A stretch of DNA of 35,279 bases from positions 1 to 35,279 of the forward strand of contig JAEOSY010000227.1 in the NCBI GenBank assembly GCA_016840125.1. The letters are read 5' to 3'. Under the pieces are notes generated by a model. It saw nothing but the letters and a program-made list of their open reading frames with translations. It was not told where the DNA came from and did not search any database. The DNA comes from Candidatus Helarchaeota archaeon. Its GTDB lineage: Archaea > Asgardarchaeota > Lokiarchaeia > Helarchaeales > HEL-GB-A. Shown piece by piece: positions 1 to 8,302 of this stretch (position 1 is the stretch's first letter; each line of letters begins with the position of its first letter). Position numbers and translations under genes: made by a program.

Positions 1-2489
1 ATTTTGTATTCCCAGGTAGTTAGTTGCGATGTATTTATGGTTGTTTGAAAATTGGTAGTATTATCCCAGAAGGTCCAACTAACAGAGGCGCCTGATTGGT
101 TTGATAGTATCCGGTAATATCCGCCTGCATAATTATCCCGAGGGCTCCATGTCAAGGAAGACGAGCTGCCATAGGTAATACTCCCATTGGTGGGGGGGAT
201 TGCGAGCCACGGGGCCGTATTGTCCTCAATGGTGATGAAAACTGTATTGGGTTGCCCCAATATCCCAGCGGAATCATTGTACTGAATCGTATAATTCCAC
301 ATGCCAACGGCGCTAGTATTGACGGGTACAGCCAGATTCACACCATCGGTCCATTGTTGCCAAGCTCCTTCCTGACTATCGTTTCGTAAAACGCGATAAT
401 ACCCACCTGCTAAATTATCAGTTAAAATCCAGCCAATTGTATTTCCTGTGGAGAAAACCTCATAAGTGTTAGGTGGAGGCGAATTCGCAACAGGGGTATA
501 CCCTTCTAGGATCTCCAGCCCGTCACTCCCATCGGCGACGTAGGCGAGGGGACCCACCACATGCACGCCTCTTGCTTCCCCCCCGTCATCGAACTGCCCA
601 ACCAGGGTGAGGGCGGTGGGGTCGGAGATGTCAATAATCTCTAGCCCGTTATTATAATCGGTGACGTAGGCGAGGGGGCCCACCACCTGTACACTCTGTG
701 CGTTTCCCCCACCGATGAACTGCCCGACCTGGATAGGGGCGGAGGGATCGGAGATATTGATGATCTCCAGTCCATCACTCCCATCGGCAACGTAGGCGAG
801 AGGACCCGCCACCTGTACGTCCACAGCGTTTCCCCCGTCGTTGAACCACCCTATCTCAGTGGGGGCAGTAGGATCGGTGATATTAATGATCTCCAGCCCG
901 TTATCCCAATCGGCGACGTAGGCGAAGGGACCCACCACATGCACACCTGTTGCACCTCCCCCGTCGTCGAACTGCCCAATCTCTTTAAAGGTTCCAGTAG
1001 CATTAGTGGGATCGGTGACGTTGATGATCTCCAGCCCGTCCAGATTGTCGGCGACGTAAGCGAGACCTCCCGCAACCTCCACACCAAATGCCTGTCCCGA
1101 ACTGTCATAAAACAGCCCGAGCTGGACTGGGGCGGAGGAGTTGGTGATATCGAGGATCCTCAACCCGCCCCACGAATCAGCGACGTAGGCGCGGGTGCCT
1201 ACCACATGCACGTCGTTGGCTTGTGCCACACCGACGAATCCCCCTAGCTTGAAAGGAGCGGTAGGGTCGGTGATGTCAAGGATCTCCAGCCCGTTACTCA
1301 CTGTTACGGTAACGTAGGCGAGGTTTCCCACCACCTGCACGGCGTATGCGGTTCCCCCATCATCGAACTGCCCGAGTTCACCAGGGCTCTCCCAGCGGGG
1401 ACGGGAAGACGAGAACCCTTCCAGGATCTCTAGCCCGTCAAGCCCATCGGCGACGTAAGCGAGGTCTCCCGCCACATATACGCCACACGCGACTCCCGAA
1501 GCGTCATAGAACCCCCCGATCTCAGTGGGGGCGGTGGGGTCGGAGACGTCAATAATCTCCAGCCCGTTAGCCCCATCGGCGACGTAGGCGAGGTCTCCCA
1601 CCACATGTAGATCCCGTGAGTCGCCCCCATCATTGAAGTACCCGATCTCTTTAAAGGTTCCAGTGGCATTAGCGGGATCGGTGATATTGAGGATCTCTAA
1701 CCCGTCACTCCCATCGGCGACGTAGGCGAAGGGCCAAACCACATGCACGCCATTTGCGAGTCCCCCGTCGTCGAACTGCCCAACCAGGGTGGGTGCAGTG
1801 GGGTTGGAGATATCAATGATCGTCAGCCCAAGAGTATACTCGGCGACGTAGGCGAGGGATCCCAACACCTGCACGTCACGTACTTCTCCCCCTATAGGGT
1901 ACAACCCGACTTCAGCGGGGGCGGTGGGATTAGTGATGTCAAGGATCTCCAGCCCCTTACCCGCGGTGGCGAGATAAGCGAGGGGACCCACGACTTGCAC
2001 ACCGTATGGGGCTCCATAGTCGAGGTAGTTCGCAATCTCAGTGGGGGCGGTGGGATCGGAGATATTGATGATCTCCAGCCCGTCATTCGGATCGGCAACG
2101 TAGGCAAGGGGCCCCATCACCTGTACTCTATATGCGGTGCCCCCATCGTTGAACTGCCCGACCTGAGTGGGGGTGGTGGAGTCTGATATGTCAACAATCT
2201 CCAGCCCGTTACTCCCATCGGCGACGTAAGCGAGTGGACCCACCACGTGCACGTTGTATGCAAGTCCCCCATCATCGAACTGCCCGATCTCGATAGGGGC
2301 TACCCATGCAGCGGACGACTGTAAAGGACCAGTTGGAGATAACACCTCCACAAAGTTTGGGTCTTGGTTGTCAAGTTCTACTTGAATCACGCATCCAAAG
2401 AAGAGTGTTGAAGCAATAAGAAAGAACATTATCCAAGATCGTTTGTTGTAATTTCGTTTTTTAGAATTAAATTCCTTGTTCTTTGTCAT
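1..2489 (-). CDS. LVIVD-repeat surface lipoprotein, 3' end cut by the window edge
   Basis: Reading the minus strand from ATG at 2489, the frame stays open to base 1, giving about 829 codons with the C-terminus outside the window. Residues 1-17 are basic, followed by a hydrophobic stretch (18-32) ending FFGC, so Cys33 looks like a lipobox cysteine of an exported lipoprotein. From about residue 66 (nt 2294) to nt 505 I count 14 repeats of 42-48 residues with the pattern V-x-G-x-LAYVAD...GLEI-x-DISDPT-x-PT, the LVIVD family that builds beta-propeller-like surface domains. After them come at least two Ig/FN3-like segments (each with GGYYR and WNYTI- or WEYK-type strands). The repeat region is clearly more G/C-rich than its neighbours, which leaves long spurious open frames on the opposite strand. 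Its ligand is unknown; adhesion or cell-surface scaffolding is an inference. Confidence 0.85.
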   Translation of the reverse strand, partial: MTKNKEFNSKKRNYNKRSWIMFFLIASTLFFGCVIQVELDNQDPNFVEVLSPTGPLQSSAAWVAPIEIGQFDDGGLAYNVHVVGPLAYVADGSNGLEIVDISDSTTPTQVGQFNDGGTAYRVQVMGPLAYVADPNDGLEIINISDPTAPTEIANYLDYGAPYGVQVVGPLAYLATAGKGLEILDITNPTAPAEVGLYPIGGEVRDVQVLGSLAYVAEYTLGLTIIDISNPTAPTLVGQFDDGGLANGVHVVWPFAYVADGSDGLEILNITDPANATGTFKEIGYFNDGGDSRDLHVVGDLAYVADGANGLEIIDVSDPTAPTEIGGFYDASGVACGVYVAGDLAYVADGLDGLEILEGFSSSRPRWESPGELGQFDDGGTAYAVQVVGNLAYVTVTVSNGLEILDITDPTAPFKLGGFVGVAQANDVHVVGTRAYVADSWGGLRILDITNSSAPVQLGLFYDSSGQAFGVEVAGGLAYVADNLDGLEIINVTDPTNATGTFKEIGQFDDGGGATGVHVVGPFAYVADWDNGLEIINITDPTAPTEIGWFNDGGNAVDVQVAGPLAYVADGSDGLEIINISDPSAPIQVGQFIGGGNAQSVQVVGPLAYVTDYNNGLEIIDISDPTALTLVGQFDDGGEARGVHVVGPLAYVADGSDGLEILEGYTPVANSPPPNTYEVFSTGNTIGWILTDNLAGGYYRVLRNDSQEGAWQQWTDGVNLAVPVNTSAVGMWNYTIQYNDSAGILGQPNTVFITIEDNTAPWLAIPPTNGSITYGSSSSLTWSPRDNYAGGYYRILSNQSGASVSWTFWDNTTNFQTTINTSQLTTWEYK
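494..2294 (-). repeat. 14 tandem LVIVD-type coding repeats (~130 nt each)
   Basis: In-frame repeats of roughly 126-144 nt. The core GLAYVAD/GLEI segment is almost invariant at DNA level, while the loop between repeats varies. Two units (nt ~1640-1700 and ~980-1015) carry the same extra residues N-A-T-G-T-F-K. Two others (nt ~1410 and ~505) end in the atypical GLEILEG before a proline/serine-rich linker. Confidence 0.85.
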
Positions 2490-2636
2490 AATTCCATCGT
2501 CCCGTTTAATACAAAAGTCTGTTAAAATTCATTTAACACACTTTTAAAAAAAACTTCATTAGTTTTATTATTTAAATATACGTTTTAATTGAAAAAACAA
2601 AATTTTTAGTTTTATTTTCTCACTAATTTTAGTGTC
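2490..2636. promoter_or_regulatory. Divergent promoter region of the LVIVD gene and the sirtuin
   Basis: Very A/T-rich. TTATTTAAATATA at 2569-2581 is TATA-like on both strands. It lies about 56 nt before the sirtuin ATG and about 80 nt before the lipoprotein ATG. No convincing ribosome binding site precedes the sirtuin start, so short-leader initiation is possible. This is inference from composition. Confidence 0.35.
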
Positions 2637-3395
2637 ATGAAAAGCGAACTTTTTATTTCACATTATTCATGGTTATTTCTTGTTTTCGTAAAAATTTTTG
2701 AGGGACCCAATATTTTATTTGAGGAAAAAATTGCTACTGCGGCTAATTGGATTAAAAATTCAGAGCATCTCGTTGTGCTAACAGGCGCTGGTATAAGTAC
2801 GGAATCCGGACTTCCTGATTTTAGGGGCATATGGACTTTAAAAGATAAATCCCAACTATACAAGGCATTATCTGTGAATTGGAATAAGGTCAGCCCCAAC
2901 CAAGGTCATATAGCTCTCGTAAAGTTACAGGATCTACAAATTTTGAAATTTCTAATCTCCCAGAACATAGATAATCTCCACTTAAAATCGGGAATTCGTG
3001 AGGAGTTGCTCGCAGAACTACATGGGAATATAACCTTAGATCGATGCCCTCAATGTGGCAATACTATCAAAAAAGCCTGGGATCGCCCCTCCCATTGTTC
3101 ATGTGGGGGCTTGTATGAGGCATCCATCGTGAAATTTGGGGATAAAATGCCTGAAAAAGAATTAGATCCCGCATGGGACCATGCAAAGTTAGCGGATGTC
3201 TTCATGGCGATTGGATCATCTCTTAAAACCCATCCTGCAGGACGGATGCCCCGGATCGCAAAACGAAACGGGGCCAAACTAATCATTATCAATCGTGATC
3301 AAACTCACCTCGATGGCATGGCGGATTTGACGTTCTCTGAAACTGCTGGTAAGGTTTTGACGGCAATAGTCAATTACATCGAAAAAATAGAATAG
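2637..3395 (+). CDS. SIRT6/7-like (class IV) NAD-dependent protein deacylase
   Basis: A 252-residue sirtuin that would remove acyl groups from lysines using NAD+, releasing nicotinamide and O-acyl-ADP-ribose. Visible motifs: GAGIS at 50-54, LPDFRG at 59-64 followed directly by IWT, SQNIDNLH at 108-115, catalytic His129 in AELHGN, zinc ligands Cys137/Cys140 and Cys154/Cys156 (the second pair as CxC), KFGD at 166-169, then a GSS loop and an IINRDQT segment. The SQNIDNLHLKSG, ELLAELHGN and PAGRMP stretches resemble human SIRT6 more than bacterial CobB. The N-terminus has an extra hydrophobic run (residues 10-20). No other ATG, GTG or TTG lies between 2637 and the domain, so this start is forced. 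Substrate unknown; a chromatin or metabolic protein is possible. It is convergent with the EutA-like gene, 42 bp apart. Confidence 0.9.
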   Translation: MKSELFISHYSWLFLVFVKIFEGPNILFEEKIATAANWIKNSEHLVVLTGAGISTESGLPDFRGIWTLKDKSQLYKALSVNWNKVSPNQGHIALVKLQDLQILKFLISQNIDNLHLKSGIREELLAELHGNITLDRCPQCGNTIKKAWDRPSHCSCGGLYEASIVKFGDKMPEKELDPAWDHAKLADVFMAIGSSLKTHPAGRMPRIAKRNGAKLIIINRDQTHLDGMADLTFSETAGKVLTAIVNYIEKIE

Positions 3396-3437
3396 ATTAA
3401 GAAGTAGGATAATAATAGCGCAAACGAACGAATTTCC

Positions 3438-5516
3438 TTATTCCTCGTGTTTTCGATCGCGGTTAAATACCAAACTCTTTATCGTGACGGGGAAGGCTTT
3501 CCTATGTTCGGTTTGGAGCGGCGCACCAATATCGATCCAATCCCCTGCTTCCAGTTCCAATTCGTCTAGACAAAAGAGGTGATTTTTTATGGTGGTCTCT
3601 CGTTTAATGGTGAGTCCAAGCATTTTTCCCCCGTCTCCTCCTAGTATTAAGAGGATTATTTTGTTCTTTGCAATTGAATTTGGTAATGATTTTTCTATAA
3701 TTTTCGCAAAGGGTACAATGACGGATCGAAGCACGTAATCCTTAAAGTAGAGCGCAAATACATCTTGTCCCTCAACTAGGTTAAAGTTAGTCAGCGCACG
3801 GTGGATTATATTCTTCATATCGGGTTTCTTCTTTTCGTATAATAAATTTTTGAAAGTTATGTTGATTGGCACGACGGGGATATTTTCCAACGGGAGTGGT
3901 ATTGATTCATCATAATAACAAGTTGATCCAGAGACTGACAATGAAAAGGCACCAGCACCAATAACAGTAGCTCGGATCTTGTTCTCTGGCTCAATTAAAG
4001 GGAGATTATATTCTTCAACGAGCTTTTTAATTTCCTCTGCCAGATATATTCCTATATCGTCGTAGGGGTTAGATGTACTTCCATCTATACTATCATAAAT
4101 CATTTCAGCAATACCACCTGAAAAAGAATATCCATTAATTGGGGTAGAAATTTCAATATCATCGGTCATCATCAGCATTTTGGCAATTTTGCTTGTAGCC
4201 GGTTCCTTCATCACTTCAAGTAACGCATTTGCATATGCTTTTGCTATTTTCTTGATGTCCTCTAGAGGAATAACATCCCCTAGTTTGTAATTCATATTCA
4301 ATTCTTTCATAACCCATTCCGTGGGTTCATCTATCCTCCAAATTTTGAAATCCTTATCAATTCCTAATAATCTGCCCCCTACATTAATGCATGAAGTACT
4401 AAGAACAGTACCCTTGGAGGCGATAGCGATGTTACTTGTACCTCCTCCAACGTCTATATTCATTAAAGCCTGCTGAGTTTTCTTGGATTGATCGACAATT
4501 CCACTTCCCATGATTCCAAGCATGGATTCAAAGTTTGGACCCGCAGAGGCGCTGACAAATTTTCCTGATTCTGATGACAGTCGTCTCACGATTTCTTCCG
4601 CGTTTTCTTTTTTCGCTGTTTCTCCAGTAACGATTACTGCGCCTGTATCAACCATTTCAGGTGTAATCTTTGCATTTTTATACTCTTCTTTGCAGAACTC
4701 TATAATTTTTTCGATATCAATGGTCTGTTTATCAATTAACGGGGTAAAAATAATCTTTCCTTCATAAATTATCTCCCGATTGACTAAATTGAAGCGATTT
4801 GTCATATTAAAAACGCTAGTTTCCCTTTTCAGGGTGAGCCGTGAGAATATCAGGTGCGATGTGGAAGATCCTACATCTATTCCTACACTCAAAATTTTCA
4901 GGTATTCCGCAGCAGTTTCAGTTGAATCGAGTTGTCCCATGAGTAATTCGGCGGGGTAAATTGTAATGGGCTTTGTGTCTGCTTTGGGTTTAGCAGGTTC
5001 TTCGGGTTCAGAGCGAACAATTTTAACGACCATTTCCTTGTCGTGATGCTTTGGTAATTCAATCAGTTCAGAAGAATTCTCCATCTCTCTTCCCTTATCA
5101 GGCGGAATATCAAAGGCTTGGTTGCAAACTGTACAAAAATACTTGAGTTCCATTCTTGCTTTTTTAAATCCAAGAGGCCTGCCGGAATTAATTTGCCCCC
5201 TCACTCGATTTAAAGTCGCATTGAAAGACCCTATCGCCCAATTACACACTTGGTCAAATTCTTCCCCCGGGTCCAAGATGCTGGCTAATGCGGGTTTAAA
5301 TTGCGTAATTAATCTGTAGAACCTTGCAATATCCGTGGTATCCTCTGATTCCTGTTCTTTAATTAAGGTCCCGTATTCTTTTGCGAACACTTCGGCGAGC
5401 TCCGAAGCGTTCTCATGCGAAGCCCGTTCCAACATCAGTTTAATCATTTGAATCATTGCCTGCTTGGTTGAATCCACATTTATTTTGAAAGCTGCCAATT
5501 TATCCATATTTTCCAT
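3438..5516 (-). CDS. EutA-like ethanolamine ammonia-lyase reactivase with long N-terminal extension
   Basis: 692 residues against about 470 for EutA. Residues ~211-692 carry the ASKHA ATPase signature: VGIDVGSSTSHLIFSRLTL from 211, GAVIVTGETAKKENAEE, SASAGPNFES, NIDVGGGTSNIA and CINVGGRLLG, and end with LGGDGGKMLG and DIGAPL...PVTIKSLVF as in EutA. EutA reloads inactivated, B12-dependent ethanolamine ammonia-lyase using ATP. Residues 1-210 are extra: a helical segment, then a possible zinc site (Cys128-x2-Cys131 with His157/His158, in an FDIP...LPKHH context), then a Pro/Lys-rich linker. No eutB, eutC or microcompartment gene is in the window, so the partner is unknown. It could serve another B12 enzyme. 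A GGGTG box lies 11-16 nt before the ATG. Confidence 0.8.
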   Translation of the reverse strand: MENMDKLAAFKINVDSTKQAMIQMIKLMLERASHENASELAEVFAKEYGTLIKEQESEDTTDIARFYRLITQFKPALASILDPGEEFDQVCNWAIGSFNATLNRVRGQINSGRPLGFKKARMELKYFCTVCNQAFDIPPDKGREMENSSELIELPKHHDKEMVVKIVRSEPEEPAKPKADTKPITIYPAELLMGQLDSTETAAEYLKILSVGIDVGSSTSHLIFSRLTLKRETSVFNMTNRFNLVNREIIYEGKIIFTPLIDKQTIDIEKIIEFCKEEYKNAKITPEMVDTGAVIVTGETAKKENAEEIVRRLSSESGKFVSASAGPNFESMLGIMGSGIVDQSKKTQQALMNIDVGGGTSNIAIASKGTVLSTSCINVGGRLLGIDKDFKIWRIDEPTEWVMKELNMNYKLGDVIPLEDIKKIAKAYANALLEVMKEPATSKIAKMLMMTDDIEISTPINGYSFSGGIAEMIYDSIDGSTSNPYDDIGIYLAEEIKKLVEEYNLPLIEPENKIRATVIGAGAFSLSVSGSTCYYDESIPLPLENIPVVPINITFKNLLYEKKKPDMKNIIHRALTNFNLVEGQDVFALYFKDYVLRSVIVPFAKIIEKSLPNSIAKNKIILLILGGDGGKMLGLTIKRETTIKNHLFCLDELELEAGDWIDIGAPLQTEHRKAFPVTIKSLVFNRDRKHEE

Positions 5517-5735
5517 ATCGGTTTACACCCTAAATGAATCTAGTATCATAATTTAGCTTAATGAAGTAAGCTGAAGACCACCTTATGATCCAATTCTTTA
5601 TTTATAATAACTTTCAAATTGCTTCCAAAGTTGCAAGTTTTGTTATTTGGGAAAAATAATTAATATCTAATAATTATTTATACCATAGGAATTAGTTTAG
5701 CAACAAAACCATTTGGTTTGAAGGAGGAATTAGAC
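5517..5735. promoter_or_regulatory. Divergent intergenic region with TATA box and small hairpin
   Basis: ATTATTTATA at 5673-5682 is a plausible TATA box for the rightward gene, with a start site expected near 5707. A perfect inverted repeat AGCTTA-ATGAAG-TAAGCT lies at 5555-5572, about 40 nt upstream of the leftward ATG, where it could be an operator or a leader hairpin. TTTATTATAAATAA-like sequence near 5597-5611 may be the leftward TATA box. Nothing coding is seen here. Confidence 0.4.
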
Positions 5736-6230
5736 ATGGGATCATTTCAGGAATATATGAATGAATATAAAAAACAGTTAGAGAAGGGTGCCATTCAAGA
5801 GGCATATAGAGGATTGATGGAATATTTTAACGTTTTGAGATTGTATTTTAAAAAGAAATATCCTGATTATTTCGTATTTGGAAGCATCTATTCTGGATTT
5901 ATGGATATGACATATTTTTCCTTCTTTCCTAAATCATTGAAACGTCGAAAATTGAAAGTTCCGATAGTGTTTCTTCATGAAGCATTCAGATTTGAAGTGT
6001 GGTTAGGAGGAGTAAATAAAACTGTTCAAGCACAATACTGGAAATTGGTTAGAGAAAGTGGTTGGAATAAATACCGTATTCCATCAACTACAAAAGGTGT
6101 TGATTCTATTATAGAGTACGTTTTAGATGACAATCCCGATTTTAGTGATTTAGATACTTTAACAAAGCAAATAGAGCGAGGGACATTGAAATTTATTAAG
6201 GATGTTGAGACCTTTTTGTCTAAACATTAA
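5736..6230 (+). CDS. DUF7000 family protein
   Basis: 164 residues from ATG 5736 (MGSFQEYMNEY). I chose this start because AAGGAGG at 5721-5727 sits 8 nt upstream; an earlier in-frame TTG at 5718 would place the ribosome binding site inside the gene. The sequence is aromatic-rich, with MDMTYFSFFP, KLKVPIVFLHEAFRFEVWLGG and WNKYRIPSTTKGVDSIIE. I recall these as typical of the DUF7000 family, small cytosolic proteins of unknown function; this is from memory and unchecked. No membrane segment or signal is present. The textbook bacterial-type ribosome binding site contrasts with the GGTGA type of its neighbours, which may mean recent transfer from a bacterium. The 3' end overlaps the convergent TetR gene by 11 bp. 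Confidence 0.7.
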   Translation: MGSFQEYMNEYKKQLEKGAIQEAYRGLMEYFNVLRLYFKKKYPDYFVFGSIYSGFMDMTYFSFFPKSLKRRKLKVPIVFLHEAFRFEVWLGGVNKTVQAQYWKLVRESGWNKYRIPSTTKGVDSIIEYVLDDNPDFSDLDTLTKQIERGTLKFIKDVETFLSKH

Positions 6231-6792
6231 TATATTTTTTAATGAGATCCACTAAGAAGTCGATCAACTCCTCATCCGTCCCTAATAGATTCTCGTAAAA
6301 GATTTGGCGGTGAATTAAGGAATCAATTACATGGTGCAGCATTCTGCTCACATCTTCAAGATTATTTGCTGAATAACCTAAATCTGTTAAGATTTTTCCT
6401 ATAACAGAATATAACTGCCGGTCTCCTCTAAATATTTCTGGTTTATCTTTAAAAAATTCTGGATCTGAAAGGTGCGCCTGTGTTAATCCCATCACTAAGG
6501 GTGCGGAATTATGATGTGCTAGTATTAAAGTCTTCAAAAAATCTCTTAAACTTCGACCCTTAGCTATGGGTATATCTTTATAGTAAAATTCGTTTAAAAT
6601 GCCGAGTAACAGATCTAATTTTCCATTTGGAAAGTACTTATAAATTAGAGCGATATTTACTTTTGCTTTTTCTGCAACTGCTTTGGTGGTTACTTTTGCG
6701 TATCCAATCTCCCTTATCAATTTATTTGTTCGGCGTAAAATTCTTCTAATTGTTTTTTCTTTATTGCGTTTTCTCTTTGGTGGTTGGGTCAT
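6220..6792 (-). CDS. TetR/AcrR-family transcriptional regulator
   Basis: 190 residues. Residues ~15-62 form the TetR DNA-binding domain: a first helix (TIRRILRRTNKLIREIG) and a helix-turn-helix, VTTKAVAEKAKVNIALIYKYF, at about 34-54. The C-terminal two thirds, helical and rich in large hydrophobics, would be the ligand-binding and dimer domain. It is divergent from the acyltransferase gene, with a 19-bp palindrome between them, the usual layout for a repressor controlling itself and its neighbour. The natural inducer is unknown; a lipid or acyl compound would fit the neighbour. Start: ATG with GAGGAT 2 nt upstream on the minus strand. Confidence 0.88.
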   Translation of the reverse strand: MTQPPKRKRNKEKTIRRILRRTNKLIREIGYAKVTTKAVAEKAKVNIALIYKYFPNGKLDLLLGILNEFYYKDIPIAKGRSLRDFLKTLILAHHNSAPLVMGLTQAHLSDPEFFKDKPEIFRGDRQLYSVIGKILTDLGYSANNLEDVSRMLHHVIDSLIHRQIFYENLLGTDEELIDFLVDLIKKYINV

Positions 6793-6820
6793 CTATCCTC
6801 ACATAAATATTGTATACATT

Positions 6821-6830
6821 ATTTATAAAT
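6821..6830. promoter_or_regulatory. Palindromic TATA box between TetR and acyltransferase genes
   Basis: ATTTATAAAT is self-complementary, so it could seat TBP for either direction. It sits 3 bp from the operator palindrome. Confidence 0.5.
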
Positions 6831-6832
6831 AG

Positions 6833-6851
6833 GTAAGTAACACTTACTTAC
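6833..6851. promoter_or_regulatory. Putative TetR operator, 19-bp perfect palindrome
   Basis: GTAAGTAA-CAC-TTACTTAC: two perfect 8-bp arms around 3 bp. It lies immediately downstream of the TATA box, over the expected start-site region of the rightward gene, so a bound repressor would block polymerase. Size and symmetry match known TetR-family sites. Confidence 0.7.
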
Positions 6852-6876
6852 TTAAGGACAATAATGGTGAAAAAAA

Positions 6877-8274
6877 ATGGTTAAAAATTATGAACGAAGA
6901 TTAACCCCCTCAGAACGCTTTTTTATGCGATCCCCTTTTGCTATCGTCACGGTGGTAGCTCGAATTAAGGGGAATATATCAAAGGAAATGTTAACAGAAG
7001 CTGTTTCAAAAGTCCAACAGCGACACACTCTTCTCAGGGTGCGGATTAAATTGGATGATGATAATATCCCCTGGTTTACATCGGAAGGCGTTAAGGAAAT
7101 TCCAATAGATATAGTACCTCGAAACTCGGATGATCAATGGGTTCAGATATTAACTGAGAATTCAAAAATCCCTTTTGAATTTGATGAACGGCCTTGCATC
7201 CGCTTTGTCTTGGTTCAATCCCCCACGCTTTCTGAGTTGATCATCTCATGTCACCATATTACTTGTGATGGAATGTCACTTGCATACCTTGCTAGGGATT
7301 TAATGGTACATCTGGGGAATCCAACTCAAGAGGTGGAGGTGCTAGCTGACCCCGAACCGGTTACCAAAGAGAATATCCCAGACGAACTTTCGTTTAACTT
7401 TCTTTACAGATGGGTTATTAATCGCATAAACAAGAAATGGGAAAAAATCCGCATTAATTTTGATCAAGAAGATTACAAAAACCTCAGTGAAGCCTATTGG
7501 CGGAATTTCAATCATCAAAAGCTTCCTGTGGAACTTTCAGAGGTTCAAACTTCTGCCTTAGTGGAGCGATGTAAAAAGAAAGGAGTAACTGTGAATTCGG
7601 CTCTAACTGCGGCTTTTGCAGCTGCACAGGTCCTAGTTCAAGGTGACAAATCCTTTCACAAAAGCTTTGTAGTTGCAGCGAGCGTGCGAGACCGTCTCGC
7701 GACCCCTGCTGGCGAAGTTATGGGATTTTATGCGGGTGGAGTCGTTCTCAAATACAAATATAATTTAAAAAAGATTTTCTGGAAAAATGCCCGTATGTTC
7801 CATCAGAAGATAAAGCCTCAATATACCAATAAAAACATCTTTGATAATTACCACACCTATAGTTATCTCAACCCCGCAATTCTGGAATCCATCAACTTCA
7901 AACTAGTTGGCGGCCTTATCCCCCCAGATTTTACAAGATTTGACAAACTATCTGCCTTTAGCAAGCAAAAGGATGTTGTCTCATCTATTCTTAAACGAGA
8001 AGGGATGGTGTCACTGGAGAAAATTTTCATAGGAACCGCGGTGACGAACCTCACACGCCTAGACTTTTCGAAACAGTACGGCGCATTAGAACTCGATCGG
8101 TTGCTCTTTAATCCGGGCGGTGGGTTCCCCTTGGCTATGGTCAATTTAGTACTCGGTGCAGTTACTTGTGCAGGGAAATTCAGCCTCATTATCGAATATG
8201 CCGAAGAAGCGATTGACACACAAACTATGGAGCAAATAAAAGATAAAGCATTGGAACTTTTACTCAGTGATTAA
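6877..8274 (+). CDS. Condensation-domain acyltransferase (PapA/alcohol acyltransferase-like)
   Basis: 465 residues with the condensation superfamily active-site motif HHITCDG at 126-132 (the second His is the general base, the Asp structural). The N-terminal half has the chloramphenicol-acetyltransferase-like LTPSERFF...LTEAVSKVQQRHTLLRVRI pattern and the C-terminal half has the second lobe (GGGFPLAMVNLVLGAVTCAGKFSLIIEYAEEAID). It is free-standing, without adenylation or carrier domains, so it most likely transfers an acyl group from CoA or a carrier protein to an alcohol or amine, as PapA5 or yeast Atf enzymes do. Start: GGTGA at 6866-6870 is 6 nt before ATG 6877; an upstream ATG at 6864 reads into a stop after 6 codons. 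Probably repressed by the divergent TetR protein. Substrate not deducible. Confidence 0.78.
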   Translation: MVKNYERRLTPSERFFMRSPFAIVTVVARIKGNISKEMLTEAVSKVQQRHTLLRVRIKLDDDNIPWFTSEGVKEIPIDIVPRNSDDQWVQILTENSKIPFEFDERPCIRFVLVQSPTLSELIISCHHITCDGMSLAYLARDLMVHLGNPTQEVEVLADPEPVTKENIPDELSFNFLYRWVINRINKKWEKIRINFDQEDYKNLSEAYWRNFNHQKLPVELSEVQTSALVERCKKKGVTVNSALTAAFAAAQVLVQGDKSFHKSFVVAASVRDRLATPAGEVMGFYAGGVVLKYKYNLKKIFWKNARMFHQKIKPQYTNKNIFDNYHTYSYLNPAILESINFKLVGGLIPPDFTRFDKLSAFSKQKDVVSSILKREGMVSLEKIFIGTAVTNLTRLDFSKQYGALELDRLLFNPGGGFPLAMVNLVLGAVTCAGKFSLIIEYAEEAIDTQTMEQIKDKALELLLSD

Positions 8275-8284
8275 GTGCCCTAAA

Positions 8285-8296
8285 TTTCTTTTTTTT
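8285..8296 (+). terminator. T-tract terminator after the acyltransferase
   Basis: TTTCTTTTTTTT starts 10 nt past the stop codon. Archaeal polymerase ends at such T-runs without a hairpin. Confidence 0.55.
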
Positions 8297-8302
8297 GAAT
8301 CA

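Noticed and set aside
1743..2186. A 147-codon plus-strand ORF, and similar ones at 939-1247 and 1346-1555
   Set aside because: They are antisense to the LVIVD repeats. Their openness comes from the G/C-rich repeated codons, and they have no start signals.
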